DNA from: Thamnaconus septentrionalis
Taxonomy: Eukaryota; Chordata; Actinopteri; Tetraodontiformes; Monacanthidae
Assembly (NCBI GenBank): GCA_009823395.1
Contig: CM020506.1
Coordinates: 1,415,501-1,479,500 of the forward strand
Direction of reading: 5' to 3'
DNA length: 64,000 bases
Shown: positions 11,761 to 24,510 of the stretch, in pieces
How positions within the stretch are numbered: position 1 is the first letter of the stretch
Layout of the letters: each line of letters starts with the position of its first letter
The notes under the pieces: generated by a model
Told to the model about the DNA's origin: nothing
Database searches by the model: none
What the model saw: only the letters and a program-made list of their open reading frames with translations
Position numbers and translations under genes: made by a program

Positions 11761-12717
11761 AAGAGTGGAGGAGTATTAGTCTCACGTAAGGGAAAAAATA
11801 GATAGGAGTAACTTCCAATTTGTGAAAATAAGGCAGAATTCAAAAACATTTTTTTTTCCAATGCACCCTGGGAGGTTATGTAGGATAAATTTGTTTTTGA
11901 AAGTCAATAAAAGACACAGCTGTCTTTCTCTGGCGCCTCATGTTGATGGATTGGTTAAACTGTGCTTCAGAAAGCCTTGTGAAAAAAAGCAAAAAAAACT
12001 CAACAAGCTTGCAAGTGATGGCCGCCTTTGTGGAAGCTCAAATAGCAGGTCGGTTGCACCTCGGTGCTATTCAAAGAGAGCACGTTGTGTCACAAGTCAC
12101 AAGTTGTTTCACCCTGGAGCTGCGGAGAGGAGGCACGCGTGAACAAAGAGCTCGGCGGTGCTTTTGCTCTGAAGGCCTCAATCCTCAAAAACATAATGAC
12201 CGAAAGCATGTATGGCAACAAAGCACGGATTCAGTTCATCATACAAAGCTATACGCTGCAGAGCAGCGCTGTGCAAGCGCAGAACAAGCTGTTCAAAACC
12301 CCAGGCCATTTGACACGCTGGTGAGTCATAATTCCTCCCCTCTTTTTTCGCTGACTCGTCCCGGTACCGCGCTAACTACAGAGGTAAGACAAGCCAAGTG
12401 GAGTGACTGCTATTCCAACGGCATTTGAGTGAACGTATGAATCTAATCATTTTATTAGCCCAGTTGGAAAAGCAACAGCGCTGGTTTCTGCTCTCGACTC
12501 AACTTTCCTTCCCTGCGACAAACACACACAACATGATCCAGTGCCGCAGTGGGTGGAGCTTGTGTGACCGTATGGATTTCCACACACATTCCAGGTGACG
12601 GACCCAACCGGTTTCTCTTTTGTGAGAGAGCCCAAAAAGTGAGTGAGTCAAAAGACGACGTTACTCACTGAAAATACATAATATGCAGAAGTTGTGGCCA
12701 TGCTTTTACCCCTGAAG

Positions 12718-12718
<1 letters not shown>

Positions 12719-12749
<31 letters not shown>
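12719..12749 (+). repeat. (CA)n microsatellite
   Basis: About 15 CA units lie in intron F/G. Confidence 0.95.
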
Positions 12750-12752
<3 letters not shown>

Positions 12753-15700
12753 TGCGAGCGTTTCAGGGGAATTGAAGAGTTCTTTTTAAGGTAGCACTTG
12801 AGTTTGAGAGTCTGCTTAATTTCGGTGTGTTTCACTGCTGTTGCAACCGCTGGCTGAGAGGAAGACACTGGCAAGTTCTATTATGATGTGTTTTTGTGGC
12901 AGGAAGCATTCACTCAGGGCCGCTTGTTTACCCTCAAAGTACCATCACCATGGAGATGTTGTGCTGCTACATCTGGCCCCTGGACACCTCCTCCTCTTAA
13001 TACATCACTTGAAAAGAAGCACTAATGAAAAAGAGGAATATGACCTGAACGTATTGCCAAAATGTAGAGGCATATAGGCATTTCTTATATTCTTTCTTCT
13101 TTATGGTGCACAAGGGTAAAAGTCGATTTGTAGTTGTTCATGTTGTTCATTTGAGTGCATTTATTTTTTTTGCCTATTAACAGGACCATATGTCAGTATT
13201 GGGTGATCATCCCAGTGCACGGGCTTTGTTTTGGGCCGTGCTATAAAGTTAGCCAAATGTTACAATGGGAAAATGTGCCATGTGTTCACAATGACAATCA
13301 GTTATTAGAGATCTCAGTGTGGGGTTTTCTTAAGAAACTGAATTTAGGTGCTTAAATGATTTATTTGCCTTCTGACTGAAAAAAAAGGCACCTACACTTA
13401 ATTTCTTCTTGTGTGAATGCAATACGGCTGCGAACTTCTGTGGCACAGACTCGCAATTATCGTCAAGCTCCCTTCTAGGATACTAACCAGACGACTCCAA
13501 TTGAACGCAATAAAGTAACTATTGAGCATTATCAAAATTGCTTTAAAGCATTAAGCTATATCACTTGAGAGGGAGTGTCTACAAACTTGTGCACACAATG
13601 GAATTTATTTTTGATTATTTAATCATTTATTTGCGACCATAAACAGTTCAGACACTTGGTGCAAACAAATTGGTTCTCAGGGTTTGTTTGTGTTTTTTTC
13701 CTCCCTGTGTGGCAGCCTCCTCATATGTCACATGACTTCCAGCCCTTATCTCAACACGATCAGTCGGCAATGACTAATTCAAACCCTGTCTGAAGCTGCT
13801 CATTCGAGCATCTGCTGCTATCACATGGACTGCATACCATCAGTCAGTCAACGGCAGCGGAGTAACAGAAATGCATACTCAAATAAATCAATAAATCACA
13901 CAGGCCACATCAGTGGGGATGAAAGAAGCATGTATGAGTGGAAAACACTGTTGTAAACGATGGGGAGAAGGCATGGCGGAATTTCAAACAGACTGGCTAA
14001 GAGCAAAATAAAAACTGTTGACGCTTTTAGGTCACAAAGGGATCCTATAGACAAACTCTAAAGTAATCAGTCTTTCCCAATGACTTTTTAAATATCTATC
14101 TCGCCATGCAGTTGCGAGTAACGATCCACTATCTTCTGGATCATAAACATGCTTTATGTGTTTGCTTTGTGCATTAAACTATAAATATTTGATATAATTC
14201 CACCCTCGCGGTGCTATCTGAGTGAGTTTTCATCTGCCTCTGACCCTCAGTAGATCACTGCTGGTATTTCATCAAAGCAGTGTAACATTTAACTCCCCAG
14301 ATGTGACCTCTGCATGAATATCCAGTACGCTATTTTTTTTTTTTTTTTGCGTGCGTCTCCACAGTGCTTCACTTCCAAGACTCACTGCCTCTCATCTACT
14401 GCTGTGGGGGGGGCTGCAGAGAACTGTGGAGTAATAAGGGCTGAAGGACACTGGGACAGCTGCTGCGGCCTCCTCTCAGCTAGAAGGAGCGTTAACCTTC
14501 TATCTGGAGCCTCAGGAACAGACTGTTCCACTAAAAACACTCTATTCTGCCCCCAAACAAAAATAAATAAATAAACAAATGACACTGGCAGCCATTATTG
14601 TCTAAATTATGACTCTTAGGAATTTCAAATCAGCTGAGATAACAAACATATATCAGTAACATTAGAATATGTTATTGTGATTATGAATACGATTAATCCC
14701 ATATAATATAAGATATATTTGATATATAAAATGACACCAGGCTGGTTCCTTGAAATCATATTTAAAGGATTTAGATTGGCAGTGTAGTAACCCAGCCACA
14801 AGCCACATGATGTGAAAGGAGCATTTTCTCGTTGCTTGGACGTGGCTACTCTACGATGAGTGTAAATCCCATCCTACAAAATATTGACACCCATACCAAC
14901 TTTGGGGTTGATTTTACAATTATCTGTATTGATCCGTCCACCACTATCAGTAATTAGCTAAAAGGATCTCCTCTGTCTCACCCGCCCCAGTGACTTGCAC
15001 TAATATACACAGTACAGACACGGTCACGGAGTCATGTTTTAGTGCGGTAGCGACTCTTGGCGCTCCGTCTATTGATTTGTCTTCCCCTGATTGCAGTGCA
15101 CTTTAGCAGGCGCACACTGGCGCTCGTAAATGTCGGCGGCCGCGTATCTCGCACACCTATCATCACGCGCTGCCATTAGCAGATCGCGCTGGAGGCAGTA
15201 ATAATGACGGACGGAGCGAGCTGCTGCAAGGGAAAAAGCATCGGCGCACGGGTGAGGATGAGTCGAAATAAATCCGACGCCGCTGCCTCGGGAGGGGAGC
15301 GACCGCTGAGTGAGATAACCTGCTTGCGATAACTGATAAGGTGGCTTTTTGTAAGAAATGTAAACAGGACTCGTCTCTAAGCGGGGACTCTGGAGTGCTT
15401 CGACGTCGAGCGGCAAAACATCAAATTCATTTAAACCGCAACGATTCCCATCCCTGCAATGAGACAATGCCTGATTTGTATGCGGAATTGTTCGGCAGAG
15501 GGGCCCCGCTGCCTCAGCGCTCGCTGTAGCTGCACTCTAATTAAACTAATTAACAAATCAAGCCCCCCCAGGGGGCACGATAAAGTAGCCAAGTCAGTTT
15601 ATAAAAAAAAAAAAGAAGTCATCATAATAATAAAGATGCCAATTATTTGGCTTGAAAAGCCATTGCTGGAGCACTCAGAGGTCAACAGCCAAGATGGGGT

Positions 15701-16631
15701 TTTGACACCCAGAGGTCAAAGGCCAAGACGTAATGAGCGCAACGACTTTTCTATTAAGACCAAGAAGACTCTCTGCTCTTCCCGCTCTGCAGCATCAATC
15801 TTCATTACTTATCTCAGGGGGTTTGCGGGACATTGGTGTGAATAACGCGCAGGGGCGGAGTTGCGTGGTGGTCAGAGGTGGCCGCGACCACCCCACGGCC
15901 GGTCGGGGGGCACCTTGACAAAAGGCCGTTTGACAGAATCTCAAGTCGTTGACTGATGTACAGGATCTTTTTTTTCTGACTTGACGATTGGCCTGGATTC
16001 TGCTTTTGAGAAAACAAGACACTCGAAAGAAGAAATTTAATGTTTAAAGATTTCCTGTTCTCTACTCCACAGGAATGATGACTGGCCATTATAAAACGAT
16101 TAATAAATGCTAAAACTACAGTAATAATTAGAATAATAACATTAAAAACAGTCATGCAGTTGTTTCAGGTATTCATTTATTGCCACTCTATGTGAGGTAT
16201 GATCTCACCCTGTGGCCACCACAAGGGAAACGACTCCGCCACTGATCATGCGGTTTATCTTTTTGCCCAAACAGGACAAAGACTTAAACCGAACGGGCCG
16301 GGGGAGGCCGGGTTGGTAACAGGTAGCAATCAGGGAGGGGGGAAATAAATTGAACCGAACTGAACGTGCGCCAGAACCCTTCAGTGTGGCATCTGGGCTC
16401 GTCGATCTCGCTGCTACTCCCACTCTTTGTATGACAGGTTGCACCAGCGGACGCCTTTTGTGGCCCGACCTGGCAGTGCCAGCGGCTCGATGAGACGGAG
16501 GAATAAACAGCACCGCTCGATTAATCAGCCCATTCATGCGCCGAGAAAGCGGGATACCCTTTGTTGGCGCTGATTGAATGTGAACTGAGCCTATTGTGCC
16601 GCGGCCTCGTGCCTGCGCGCGCTGCCGTCCG

Positions 16632-16722
16632 AGCCTCCTCCTCCACCTCCACCTTCTCCTCCTCTTCCTCCTCTCCAATCGCTACCTCCTCCCTCCTCTT
16701 CCTCCTCTTCCTCCTCCTCCCT
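16632..16722 (+). repeat. polypyrimidine CTC/CTT-rich tract
   Basis: About 90 bp is almost purely C and T, with a short interruption (CCAATCGCTA). It is complementary in composition to the GGA tract 270 bp away. Confidence 0.9.
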
Positions 16723-16991
16723 GTGTCTTTCCGGCAGCCGCTGACTTGCAGCGTTAGTCCAGGTGAGCAGGTGCCACTTTCCGTCCCTGAAGCTGGCACA
16801 AAGTCGGATGATCGCGCTCCACAGACGGAGCAGATGTCCCCGTCTGAATGATAGAGGGGGGCGTCCCGCGGTGTTCGCTACATTGACTCCGGCACCAGAT
16901 GACAAATAATTGACTTTGCACGCAACGCTGAGGCCCTGCCACAAACTGGCGAGGAACACACAGCTCGGTGAGATAAGGTGAATCAAGACAC

Positions 16992-17043
16992 GGAGGAGAA
17001 GGAGGAGGAGGAGGAGGAGGAGGAGGAGGAGGAGGAGGAGGAG
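16992..17043 (+). repeat. (GGA)n polypurine tract
   Basis: About 16 GGA units are read directly. Confidence 0.95.
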
Positions 17044-17562
17044 ATGGACCATTTAATTGCAGCAAGACACGCATCAACGTGGGCTGCTCAGCTTTGTGGA
17101 GGGGGGGGCTGTCATTTGTGGTGGGATGATTACGAGGTGTGTGTGTGTGTATTTTGACATGTTAATCCCTCATAAAGGAGCATTGTTTATGCAATGGCTC
17201 GGATGATTGTGAGGTTTCACGACATAACTCCTTCAGAAACCTGCTCACTCACGAGTCATGTTTTGAACATTGAAAAGTGTTGTTCAGTCTTTGGCTCAAT
17301 ACAGCTAAAGACAAATTTGGACCTTTTAAAGTTCATTGTGAAAATATATAATTTTTTTCTATAAAGACGCCAATTATCAAACCCCTGAAATTCACATGTT
17401 CTAATGAAAAACAAAGATACATTTGCAGGTTTTCTTTTGTGGGTCATAAATACAGCTTTTTTTTTTTAAAAAAAAAAAAAAAAACCTTCTCAAACATAGT
17501 CCAGGATTTACTTTTTGTCACAGTGATGTTGATGCTAAGAGACTAAACAGGTGTTGATGTGG

Positions 17563-17598
17563 TTTATATATATATATATAATAATATATATAATATAT

Positions 17599-17631
<33 letters not shown>

Positions 17632-17633
17632 AA
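17563..17633. repeat. (TA)n tract
   Basis: About 70 bp of TA dinucleotides with AAT interruptions, likely self-complementary. Confidence 0.93.
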
Positions 17634-19878
17634 TCTTACACAGCAGAGCAGTGTGGTCAGTGATTACTGGGTTAACATTGTGCTAAATTGACAGAGCCAT
17701 GTTTCTCAGCCATGATCACATGGTTGCAGTGTCAGTCACCTGAAGCTCAGTTTTTGGCAAAGATGTGCAAAGATGCACAGCTAGAACTCAGCAACGCCAA
17801 AGACCTGGACGATTCCTGCCAGTTTCCATTTAGGTTGCAGAAGAAGGTATGGCCACTGTTTTGTTTTTTGTATTTTCTTTTCTTATTTTTCTATAAAGCT
17901 GCCAGGTCCAGGGGGCAACACGCCTTTGGGGCCACTTTGTTAATTTGCCGTCAAAGCCTAGCTCTCTTCCTGGGGGCTTGGAATCAGCTCTTGCTTGACA
18001 AGCCCACCAGTCTACTGCAGCATTGTTTGAGTCTCTCCTTCATGCCATTGATCCCTCTCTTTTTCTTTTGTCCAACGACTGAAGTTAAATGTTTTGTTTC
18101 ACTTTTCCGATGACTTCTTTTTTTTTTTTTTTTTTTACTTTTAAGCTGCACAAAGTAAATGTTATTTATTTATCTTTTTTTTATTATTTTATTTTACTTT
18201 ATAATGTACATTCAATTGTTCGCTACTGACAAAGAAAGTACATCCCACCTCCCTTGCTAATGTTCTTCGAGGACAGTCCCCTGGAAGATGTCTAGACAAA
18301 TCGGCTATTTAGTGCTTCATGCTGTGACTAGATTATGCATTTATTAGGGCGCAGACAAAATTACATTTTCCTGTGAGTCGACACTCCAAAAGGACATTTT
18401 GGTTATACATTCAAAAAGATTATTTCTAAAACAAGGGAAGATAAGAATGTGGGACATTTGCCTCAAGCAACTTTTCCATTATGTGTCCTATTTCATGACT
18501 TACCTTAACAACACCAGAGGCTATTGAAGTTTTTTGTTTTTTTAATGTTAAAAAAAAAAAAAAAAGAATATCTTCGCGTTTTATTTTCTACAGGGAGATA
18601 AAAAATAATGTGAGACATGCTACAATATATGTATTTGATGTGCTGGGAATGAGATAGAAAGTCTGTGCATCAAATTCTCCAAAAACGATAGGGAGTAGGA
18701 TTCCGCTTTCACTTGAGGGTTTTTATTTTTTTGGATTACTCTCATTTTACTATTCATAGCCACACTAGCTAATGGATTACCTCATACTGGTTAGGGAGCT
18801 CTGCCTCCATCTCTCTGTGATTGTATTATTCCCTTTCATCTTCAGAGGAGAGGAGATGGAATGATTAAACAAAGACCTCGCAGATATCCGTGGCTGCTGT
18901 TGACATGAGACTTAAGATGTGCAACATTCACATTAAAATATAATGTGGGCCGGGTTGGACTGTTTTTTTCATGTATATTTTTCCCCTCCCTCTGCGGTGC
19001 TCTGCATTTGATTCTCAAGCATGCGCGCTGAGTGCAGTCACTACTGCAGCGCATTTTGTGAATGTACCATAAACAAACATTTATCTATTTATTCAGCAAG
19101 TTGTTTTCAAGGCAAAGCTGCGGCAACGCTTGGTTTAACCGGAATTGCCAGTGGTTTTGCAGGTGAAAAGAAGCCAAGATGGTTATTTTGTGCTGCTGCA
19201 CCACAGCATCAAATGAATATGGTACAAATACAAACAACTGTGCTCCTGGTCACACTGTTAATGCAAGTTGAATGGATGCGGATTATCTGCAGTAGTACAG
19301 ATATGTTCTGAGGTTGCAAAACATAACAGAATACACACAGAGATACGTAGAAACGTGCACGCATGCACACATATACGCACACAGACTCTCTCAAGAACGG
19401 TTTTCTGCAAAGGCAACTATCACAGCCAGTTTTCCAGGCCAGCATTTTTGATGCATTGTTTTGTTTAATCCCACAGGAGAGGAGGTAAGGATTAATTTGT
19501 TACATCTGTCAGGCCCATGCTGGCACCGCTGATAGTGTCCATGCCAGAAAGAAGCTTTCCCCTCGCCACTGTCCTCTCTGTAGCCTGTGAGCTTTTGTGA
19601 CGCTGCCAAAAGACCTCTTTCAACTGGATTTACACATTTCTACTGTGCCGTTGTTGTCGCCCTTTGGCTTTGTACCCGGACCGTCTCCGCTGAACGTGCA
19701 TCTCAACCCCTGGTTGTCCATGTCCATGTCCCTCTCGACCTGCCGTCCCCGCCCCCTGTGCTCCCACTGGACGCGATCCAGGACCACGGTTCACGAGGTT
19801 GAGCACATCGATTTGACACGGGGATGCGAGCGCGAGCTTGTGTTTGGGTAAACAGCTCGTGGGTCTCTAAAGAACTGC

Positions 19879-19881
<3 letters not shown>

Positions 19882-19927
<46 letters not shown>
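19882..19927 (+). repeat. (CA)n microsatellite
   Basis: About 23 uninterrupted units lie 0.7 kb past the 3' end of exon F, in intron F/G. Confidence 0.95.
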
Positions 19928-19929
<2 letters not shown>

Positions 19930-20604
19930 TTGTCATGTGTGTGAGTCAGAGGCAGGCGCGCTGCCTGCAGACCTATTGGAAAATGAACTCATAAAGCCGT
20001 GTCCGCACTTAGTAGCTTGTTAGTGGATCTGTGATATTTTAACTGCTGGGATCTATTCATTTTCCTCTCTGAAATTGCCCTTGTGAAATAAATTCAATAA
20101 ACAGCTCTTAAAACCTTAATAACCCAATACGCAATCCAATTCGGAGCCTGGTAAATGATTTTTCTTTTTTCGTTTTTAATATGGGATGAAGTGAAACGTC
20201 AATAATCAAATGAATTTTACTATCATCAATCGCTCTAAAACAAAGACTTCCCGGCAAAGCTGCATATTTTGACATTGTTCAATATCAGTTGAAACCGACT
20301 GAAGCTCCTCCCAAATCCTGTCTACAGGATTTGCAGCAAATGTAAACAAAGCTAGAAAGCTTGTTTAATAGAATCAGTGGATTTAATCCAGCGGCTCGCA
20401 GCGCCTACAAATTAGATCCAATAGATCAAATTTAAAAAATGTTGTTGTTTTTCTTTCAACATTGTTTCAATTTGTTGCCGATTGGCTCTCGCAAGAGGTA
20501 TTAAAGCCTACATTGCATGTGGCAAATGGTGGAGGCAAACATCGCCAACAGCTGGCAGGAGGCAAACAAGAAAACAGAATCCCGTGAGATTTTTAACAGC
20601 TTAC

Positions 20605-21540
20605 CTTCTCCGTCGACTGCGAGGTGCCGAAGAAGATGGGGATGAACGCCAGCCATATGATGCAGGTGGTGTACATGGTGAAGCCAATGGGCTTGGCTTC
20701 ATTGAAGGTCTCTGGAACCCCTCTGGTCTTAATAGCGTAGACCGTGCAGGTGACCATGAGCAGCATGCTGTAGCCCAGCAGGCAGATGAGAGACAGGTCA
20801 GAAATGTCGCACTTGAGCACGCCGCGGGCCATCGTCGGGTTAGACGTCCTCTGATCCTCGTAGTCGATAATGGCTTTGGAGGGATCTGCCACAAACCAGG
20901 CGCACACGCCCAGCAGCTGCACTGAGGCCAAGGTGAAGGTGATGACCAGCTGCGAGGCCGGCGATATGAACCTGGGCGCGCTCACCGACATGGTGCCCTG
21001 CTCGAAGATGCGGTAGATGCGATTGGTCTTGGTCAGCAGGGCGGCGTAGCTGATGCTCATGCCCAGGCCCAGGAAGATGCGTCTGAGCGAGCAGATACCC
21101 GCGCTGGGCGTGGAGATCATCAGGAAGGTGGTGGCGTAGCAGAGGAAGATGCCGGTGAGCAACACGTAGCTCAGCTCGCGGCCGGACGCCTTGACGATGG
21201 GCGTGTCGTTGTAGCGGATGAACGTGGCCACGGCGAAGACGGTGGCCACGATGCCGGCGACGGCGACCAGCACGGGCACGACAGCCCACGGGGAGCTCCA
21301 CTCCAGCTGGACGATGGGTATGGAGACGCAGCCCGTGTGGTTCTGGTTGGGCCGCAGGTCGAAGCGGCACATCTTGCACGTGTAGGTGTCGGCCTGGTAC
21401 TGGTAGCCGTCGCAGCGCTCGCAGTGCCAGCAGCAGGGGATGCCCTTCACGATCTTCTTGCGCTCGCCCGGCTGGCAGGGCTGACTGCAGATGGAGGAGG
21501 GGATCTGCCGGACTCCGCCGGGCCACTGCATCGAGCGAAC
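20605..21540 (-). CDS. grm4: grm4 exon F: cysteine-rich domain and transmembrane helices 1-6
   Basis: This 936-bp exon of exactly 312 codons is the single large exon typical of mGlu genes. Residues 18-71 hold nine cysteines ([26 protein letters not shown]), the cysteine-rich linker. Predicted helices lie at about 84-108 (TM1), 121-142 (TM2), 150-172 (TM3, [19 protein letters not shown]), 196-217 (TM4), 248-270 (TM5) and 285-304 (TM6). Cys150 (GICSLRR) and Cys244 (VLKCDIS) are the conserved TM3 to loop-2 disulfide pair. Loop 3 holds [15 protein letters not shown], nearly invariant in group III. In loop 2 the sequence reads [12 protein letters not shown] where paralogues have EQGKKS or EQGKRS. 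The acceptor is CGCTGCAG|GTT and the donor is GAGAAG|GTAAGC, both phase 0. Confidence 0.98.
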
Positions 21541-22729
21541 CTGCAGCGGAAGAAGATTTGAAGTGGACTTTGCAGTGTTTATCTCGAGGAGCATTGACGC
21601 GACAAAGTGGCGACGCTCCCAGCGGCCTGGGAGTTTCTGTCTGTTCGGAGCCAGCTTGGTTTACCACTCCCACCACCCTGTCTTTTGTTATCCGAGAGAT
21701 CGCTTTTATTTATTCATTTATCTGAGCCCAGGTGGGAAAGGGCAAAAGCGTTCCTGGTAGATTCAGCAAATTTACCGGCGTGGGGTCAAAACGTCTGAAG
21801 GGCAAAAAGCATGAGAGGGGAAAAGGGGAAATCCATTGTGTGCTCTTCAGGGACCTGACAGTTGGTCTTTGGCTCTGGTAAATAGTTTGAGTGTGTGTGT
21901 GTGTGTGTGTGGGGGGGGGGCAAAAAAAATCAATACTCTGCCCTATATGATCAGAGAACTTGAAGATAAATTCTTCTTTGAGCACGCCACTCGGTTTGGT
22001 GGATTGCCTACTTTAAATGAGCGTACTTGATAATTCCAATCCATCATTTCAAACAGGTCCGCAGTCTTTTTTTAAAGGCTTTGTTATCAAGAACGGTACA
22101 TTTGTTTTTAAAGGTGCAATTTAATTAAAAGCTCAAAGAGCACTAATTAAATACAGATGGCTTTAAAGTCAGAACTGACATGTTCCTCAGTAGGTGCTCA
22201 TCACAGCTCCCTTTCCCCCAAAAAGTACTTTCTCAGAGTAAAACAAGGCAAAGCAACACTGGAGCCACTTCATTTATTTCCCTTTCCAGCTCAGGGCCCC
22301 CTCTTCATTTTGCAAAAGCATAATTTGTTTGGCTCCTTTATGTAATTTACTGTTATATTGCAGCCTCTGCTCACATATCATGTTTTTTGTTTTTTGGATG
22401 CAGCAATCCAGTCTGGAGAGACGACAATAAACACGCCTGTCCCTAAGCTTTGATTGCTTTAAAAAAGAAACAAAGCAAACAAACAAAAAACCCCGCTGTC
22501 CGCCCTGCTAATCATGCAGAGCGCCCTCTGGATATTTACACCTTTGAAGATGAAACTAAGCCTTATCAAAAGGATCAGGAGGAGTTGGTGAACAAACTAG
22601 CAGTTGCAGAGGTGGACCGGCATCAAAAAACGCTAACTTCTGCTAGCTTAGCACCATCACTGCTTTTGGGAAGATGTGCTGGCGAGCAGAACAAAGGGAG
22701 GAGGGAGGTTGGAGGGGTTGCAATCTCAC
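21541..22729 (-). other. grm4: grm4 intron E/F, 1.2 kb
   Basis: This phase-0 intron has donor GTGAGA and acceptor CTTCCGCTGCAG. It carries a (GT)n-G(n) tract at 21891-21920 on the plus strand and no gene. Confidence 0.9.
21891..21920 (+). repeat. (GT)n followed by G-run
   Basis: About ten GT units are followed by about ten G, in intron E/F. Confidence 0.92.
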
Positions 22730-22866
22730 ATTGAGATGAAGCTGATCCGTCCAGTGGCCGATCACTTTGTACTCCGCTGTTCCATTCCGGATCTGGTATT
22801 GGTAGATCTCGTAGCGACCGGGGGCGTCTCCGTTTTCGTTGAAGAGCACCGGGTTTCCTGCAATGC
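22730..22866 (-). CDS. grm4: grm4 exon E: end of ligand-binding domain, [17 protein letters not shown]
   Basis: This 137-bp exon encodes 45 complete codons from IAGNPV through [17 protein letters not shown], an NGT sequon, [26 protein letters not shown] is a hallmark of mGlu receptors just before the cysteine-rich domain. The acceptor is TTCTTTCTTGCAG|GC and the donor is CATCTCAAT|GTGAGA. It enters in phase 1 and leaves in phase 0, so skipping it would shift the frame and remove the seven-helix domain. A (TG)n tract lies about 30 bp upstream of its acceptor on the transcribed strand. The neighbouring exon F is only 1.2 kb downstream. Confidence 0.96.
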
Positions 22867-22892
22867 CTGCAAGAAAGAATAATCATCAATAC

Positions 22893-22896
<4 letters not shown>

Positions 22897-22928
<32 letters not shown>
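22897..22928 (-). repeat. (TG)n tract upstream of exon E acceptor
   Basis: The plus-strand (CA)n of about 16 units reads (TG)n on the grm4 transcript. It ends 30 nt before the exon E acceptor. Confidence 0.95.
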
Positions 22929-22933
<5 letters not shown>

Positions 22934-24465
22934 TATTCCTGTCAGAAGTGTGACTCAAACCGCTGATCAAGTCTGGCTGAGGATATATTCAACGTGACTA
23001 TTTTCCCTTATGTGAATGTGTGACTACCAGGGATTTCCCCCAGTGGCAGCCAAGTGATGCAGAGCGGGCACAGATCATTCTCCTGACTCCCTCTGGGTAA
23101 AAACAAGCTGCTGAGAGCTGCTGCTTCGCATTTCGCTCGTCAAACTGAGAGTGCCGTCGCCCGCGTCTGTTCCCCGAGCTTTGTTTCTCTTGCCATCGAG
23201 CAACATCCGTTAGGCTGTCAGAGCCGTGTGACAAAACTCCAGATTGCATATAAGCCGCAGGTCCGGAGGTGGATGGCTGACCCTGCACTGACCCAGCGAC
23301 AACGCTCTCCTCTGTCTAGCCAAAGTGCACCTCGCTTCATAGCGCCGATAATGATGGCAAAAGGCGCCGTATTCCATGGGCGCTGTTTAAAGGGTAGCTG
23401 TGATGGCGCGTCGCAGAGAAAGAATCTCTCATGAACCACGCGTCTGGCCCGGCACTCAGTTTAATCATGCTGGAGCGCTGAAAAGTTTCCCCTCGCAGCT
23501 AGAGCAAAAGGAATCTCAACTAATTGCGTTCCTCATCAACTTCTGAAAAAAGAAAAGAAAAAAAGAAAGGGAAAAACGCCCAAACCCTTAAACACAGATG
23601 AAAGCGATCTGCTGCCGCACAACTCTTGCTACGGCTGATTTATCACCAGTGAGTGCCAGTGAGGCTAAATAATTTAGCTTTATTATTTTTTATAACAACT
23701 CATACGAGAGCTAAACGTGACCCAACAACTTAGAAACGTGATGATGTCTTTTTTCCCTTCAAGTCTTGGGCTTTGTCTTGGCTCAGACGGGTGCAGTGCC
23801 CTAATCCAGATCTTGATCAGTCGGCTCTCCAAGATTACAGCCTTATCTTTTCAGTCAACCTTGCTTCTGCAACAATAATACCCGCATCATAAAGCCATGA
23901 GTGATCATCTATGGGTAACCGGGACTCACACATATAATGGGATAACGGGTGGAATGGCGTTACATCAAACAACATATGTCCCCCATCGTAGATCTTTGAG
24001 GCGACAAAATATTTTATTTTTCTCTCCTCAAAAGCATTTTGGAATCACAGCGACGCGCTTTGAAAGCAGTCGGTCTTCAGCTGTCACAGAGATGCCCTCA
24101 AGCCATCAAATCGCGTTGGCCATTACTGATCCAGAGGGAGGAAAATGGACTCTGAATGTGACACTGATGGTTCTTGGGAGAGAAAAAATGTCTCAATATT
24201 ACCGGCAACTCGCCACCGACCTCGCGCGCAGTCGAACTCTGGGGTCGCGCTTGTTTCATATACGTTGACTGCTGCAGTTCCTTCAGAGGTGAGTTCAGGC
24301 CAACACACAACAGTGACTCACAGTTTCATCAGTCTCAGCAAAACAGAGCATGGCAAACAACACAAAGTCTCAGCCCACCATGAATGGATGTGCTTGCAAG
24401 CTGAGCGACACATCAGTCTAGTTTCATTTAGTGACTTTGCCTTGAAGTGGTTGTGCACATATATG

Positions 24466-24510
24466 AAATCATCATCATCATCGTATATATGTACACACAC
24501 ACACACACAC
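24466..24510 (+). repeat. (ATC)n and (CA)n microsatellites
   Basis: A short ATC tract is followed by about ten CA units after ATATATGTA, in intron D/E. Confidence 0.9.

Larger units (their letters stand above)
10895..20604 (-). other. grm4: grm4 intron F/G, 9.7 kb
   Basis: This phase-0 intron falls in extracellular loop 3, between TM6 and TM7. It holds a strong hairpin within a possible MITE (11330-11760), (CA)n tracts (12719-12749, 19882-19927), a polypyrimidine block (16632-16722) and a complementary (GGA)n block (16992-17043), and a TA tract (17563-17633). Segments at 15040-15540 and 16250-16870 are GC-rich, but no exon was recognised in them. Confidence 0.85.

Noticed and set aside
20840..21676. 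278-codon minus-strand frame overlapping grm4 exon F
   Set aside because: It is a shifted-frame shadow of the transmembrane exon, with an arginine/histidine-rich translation and no family match.
22843..22970. Frame continuing upstream of exon E through the (CA)n tract (a CVCVCV peptide)
   Set aside because: The acceptor TTTCTTGCAG at 22867 and the phase match with exon D place the exon start at 22866; the upstream part is intron.
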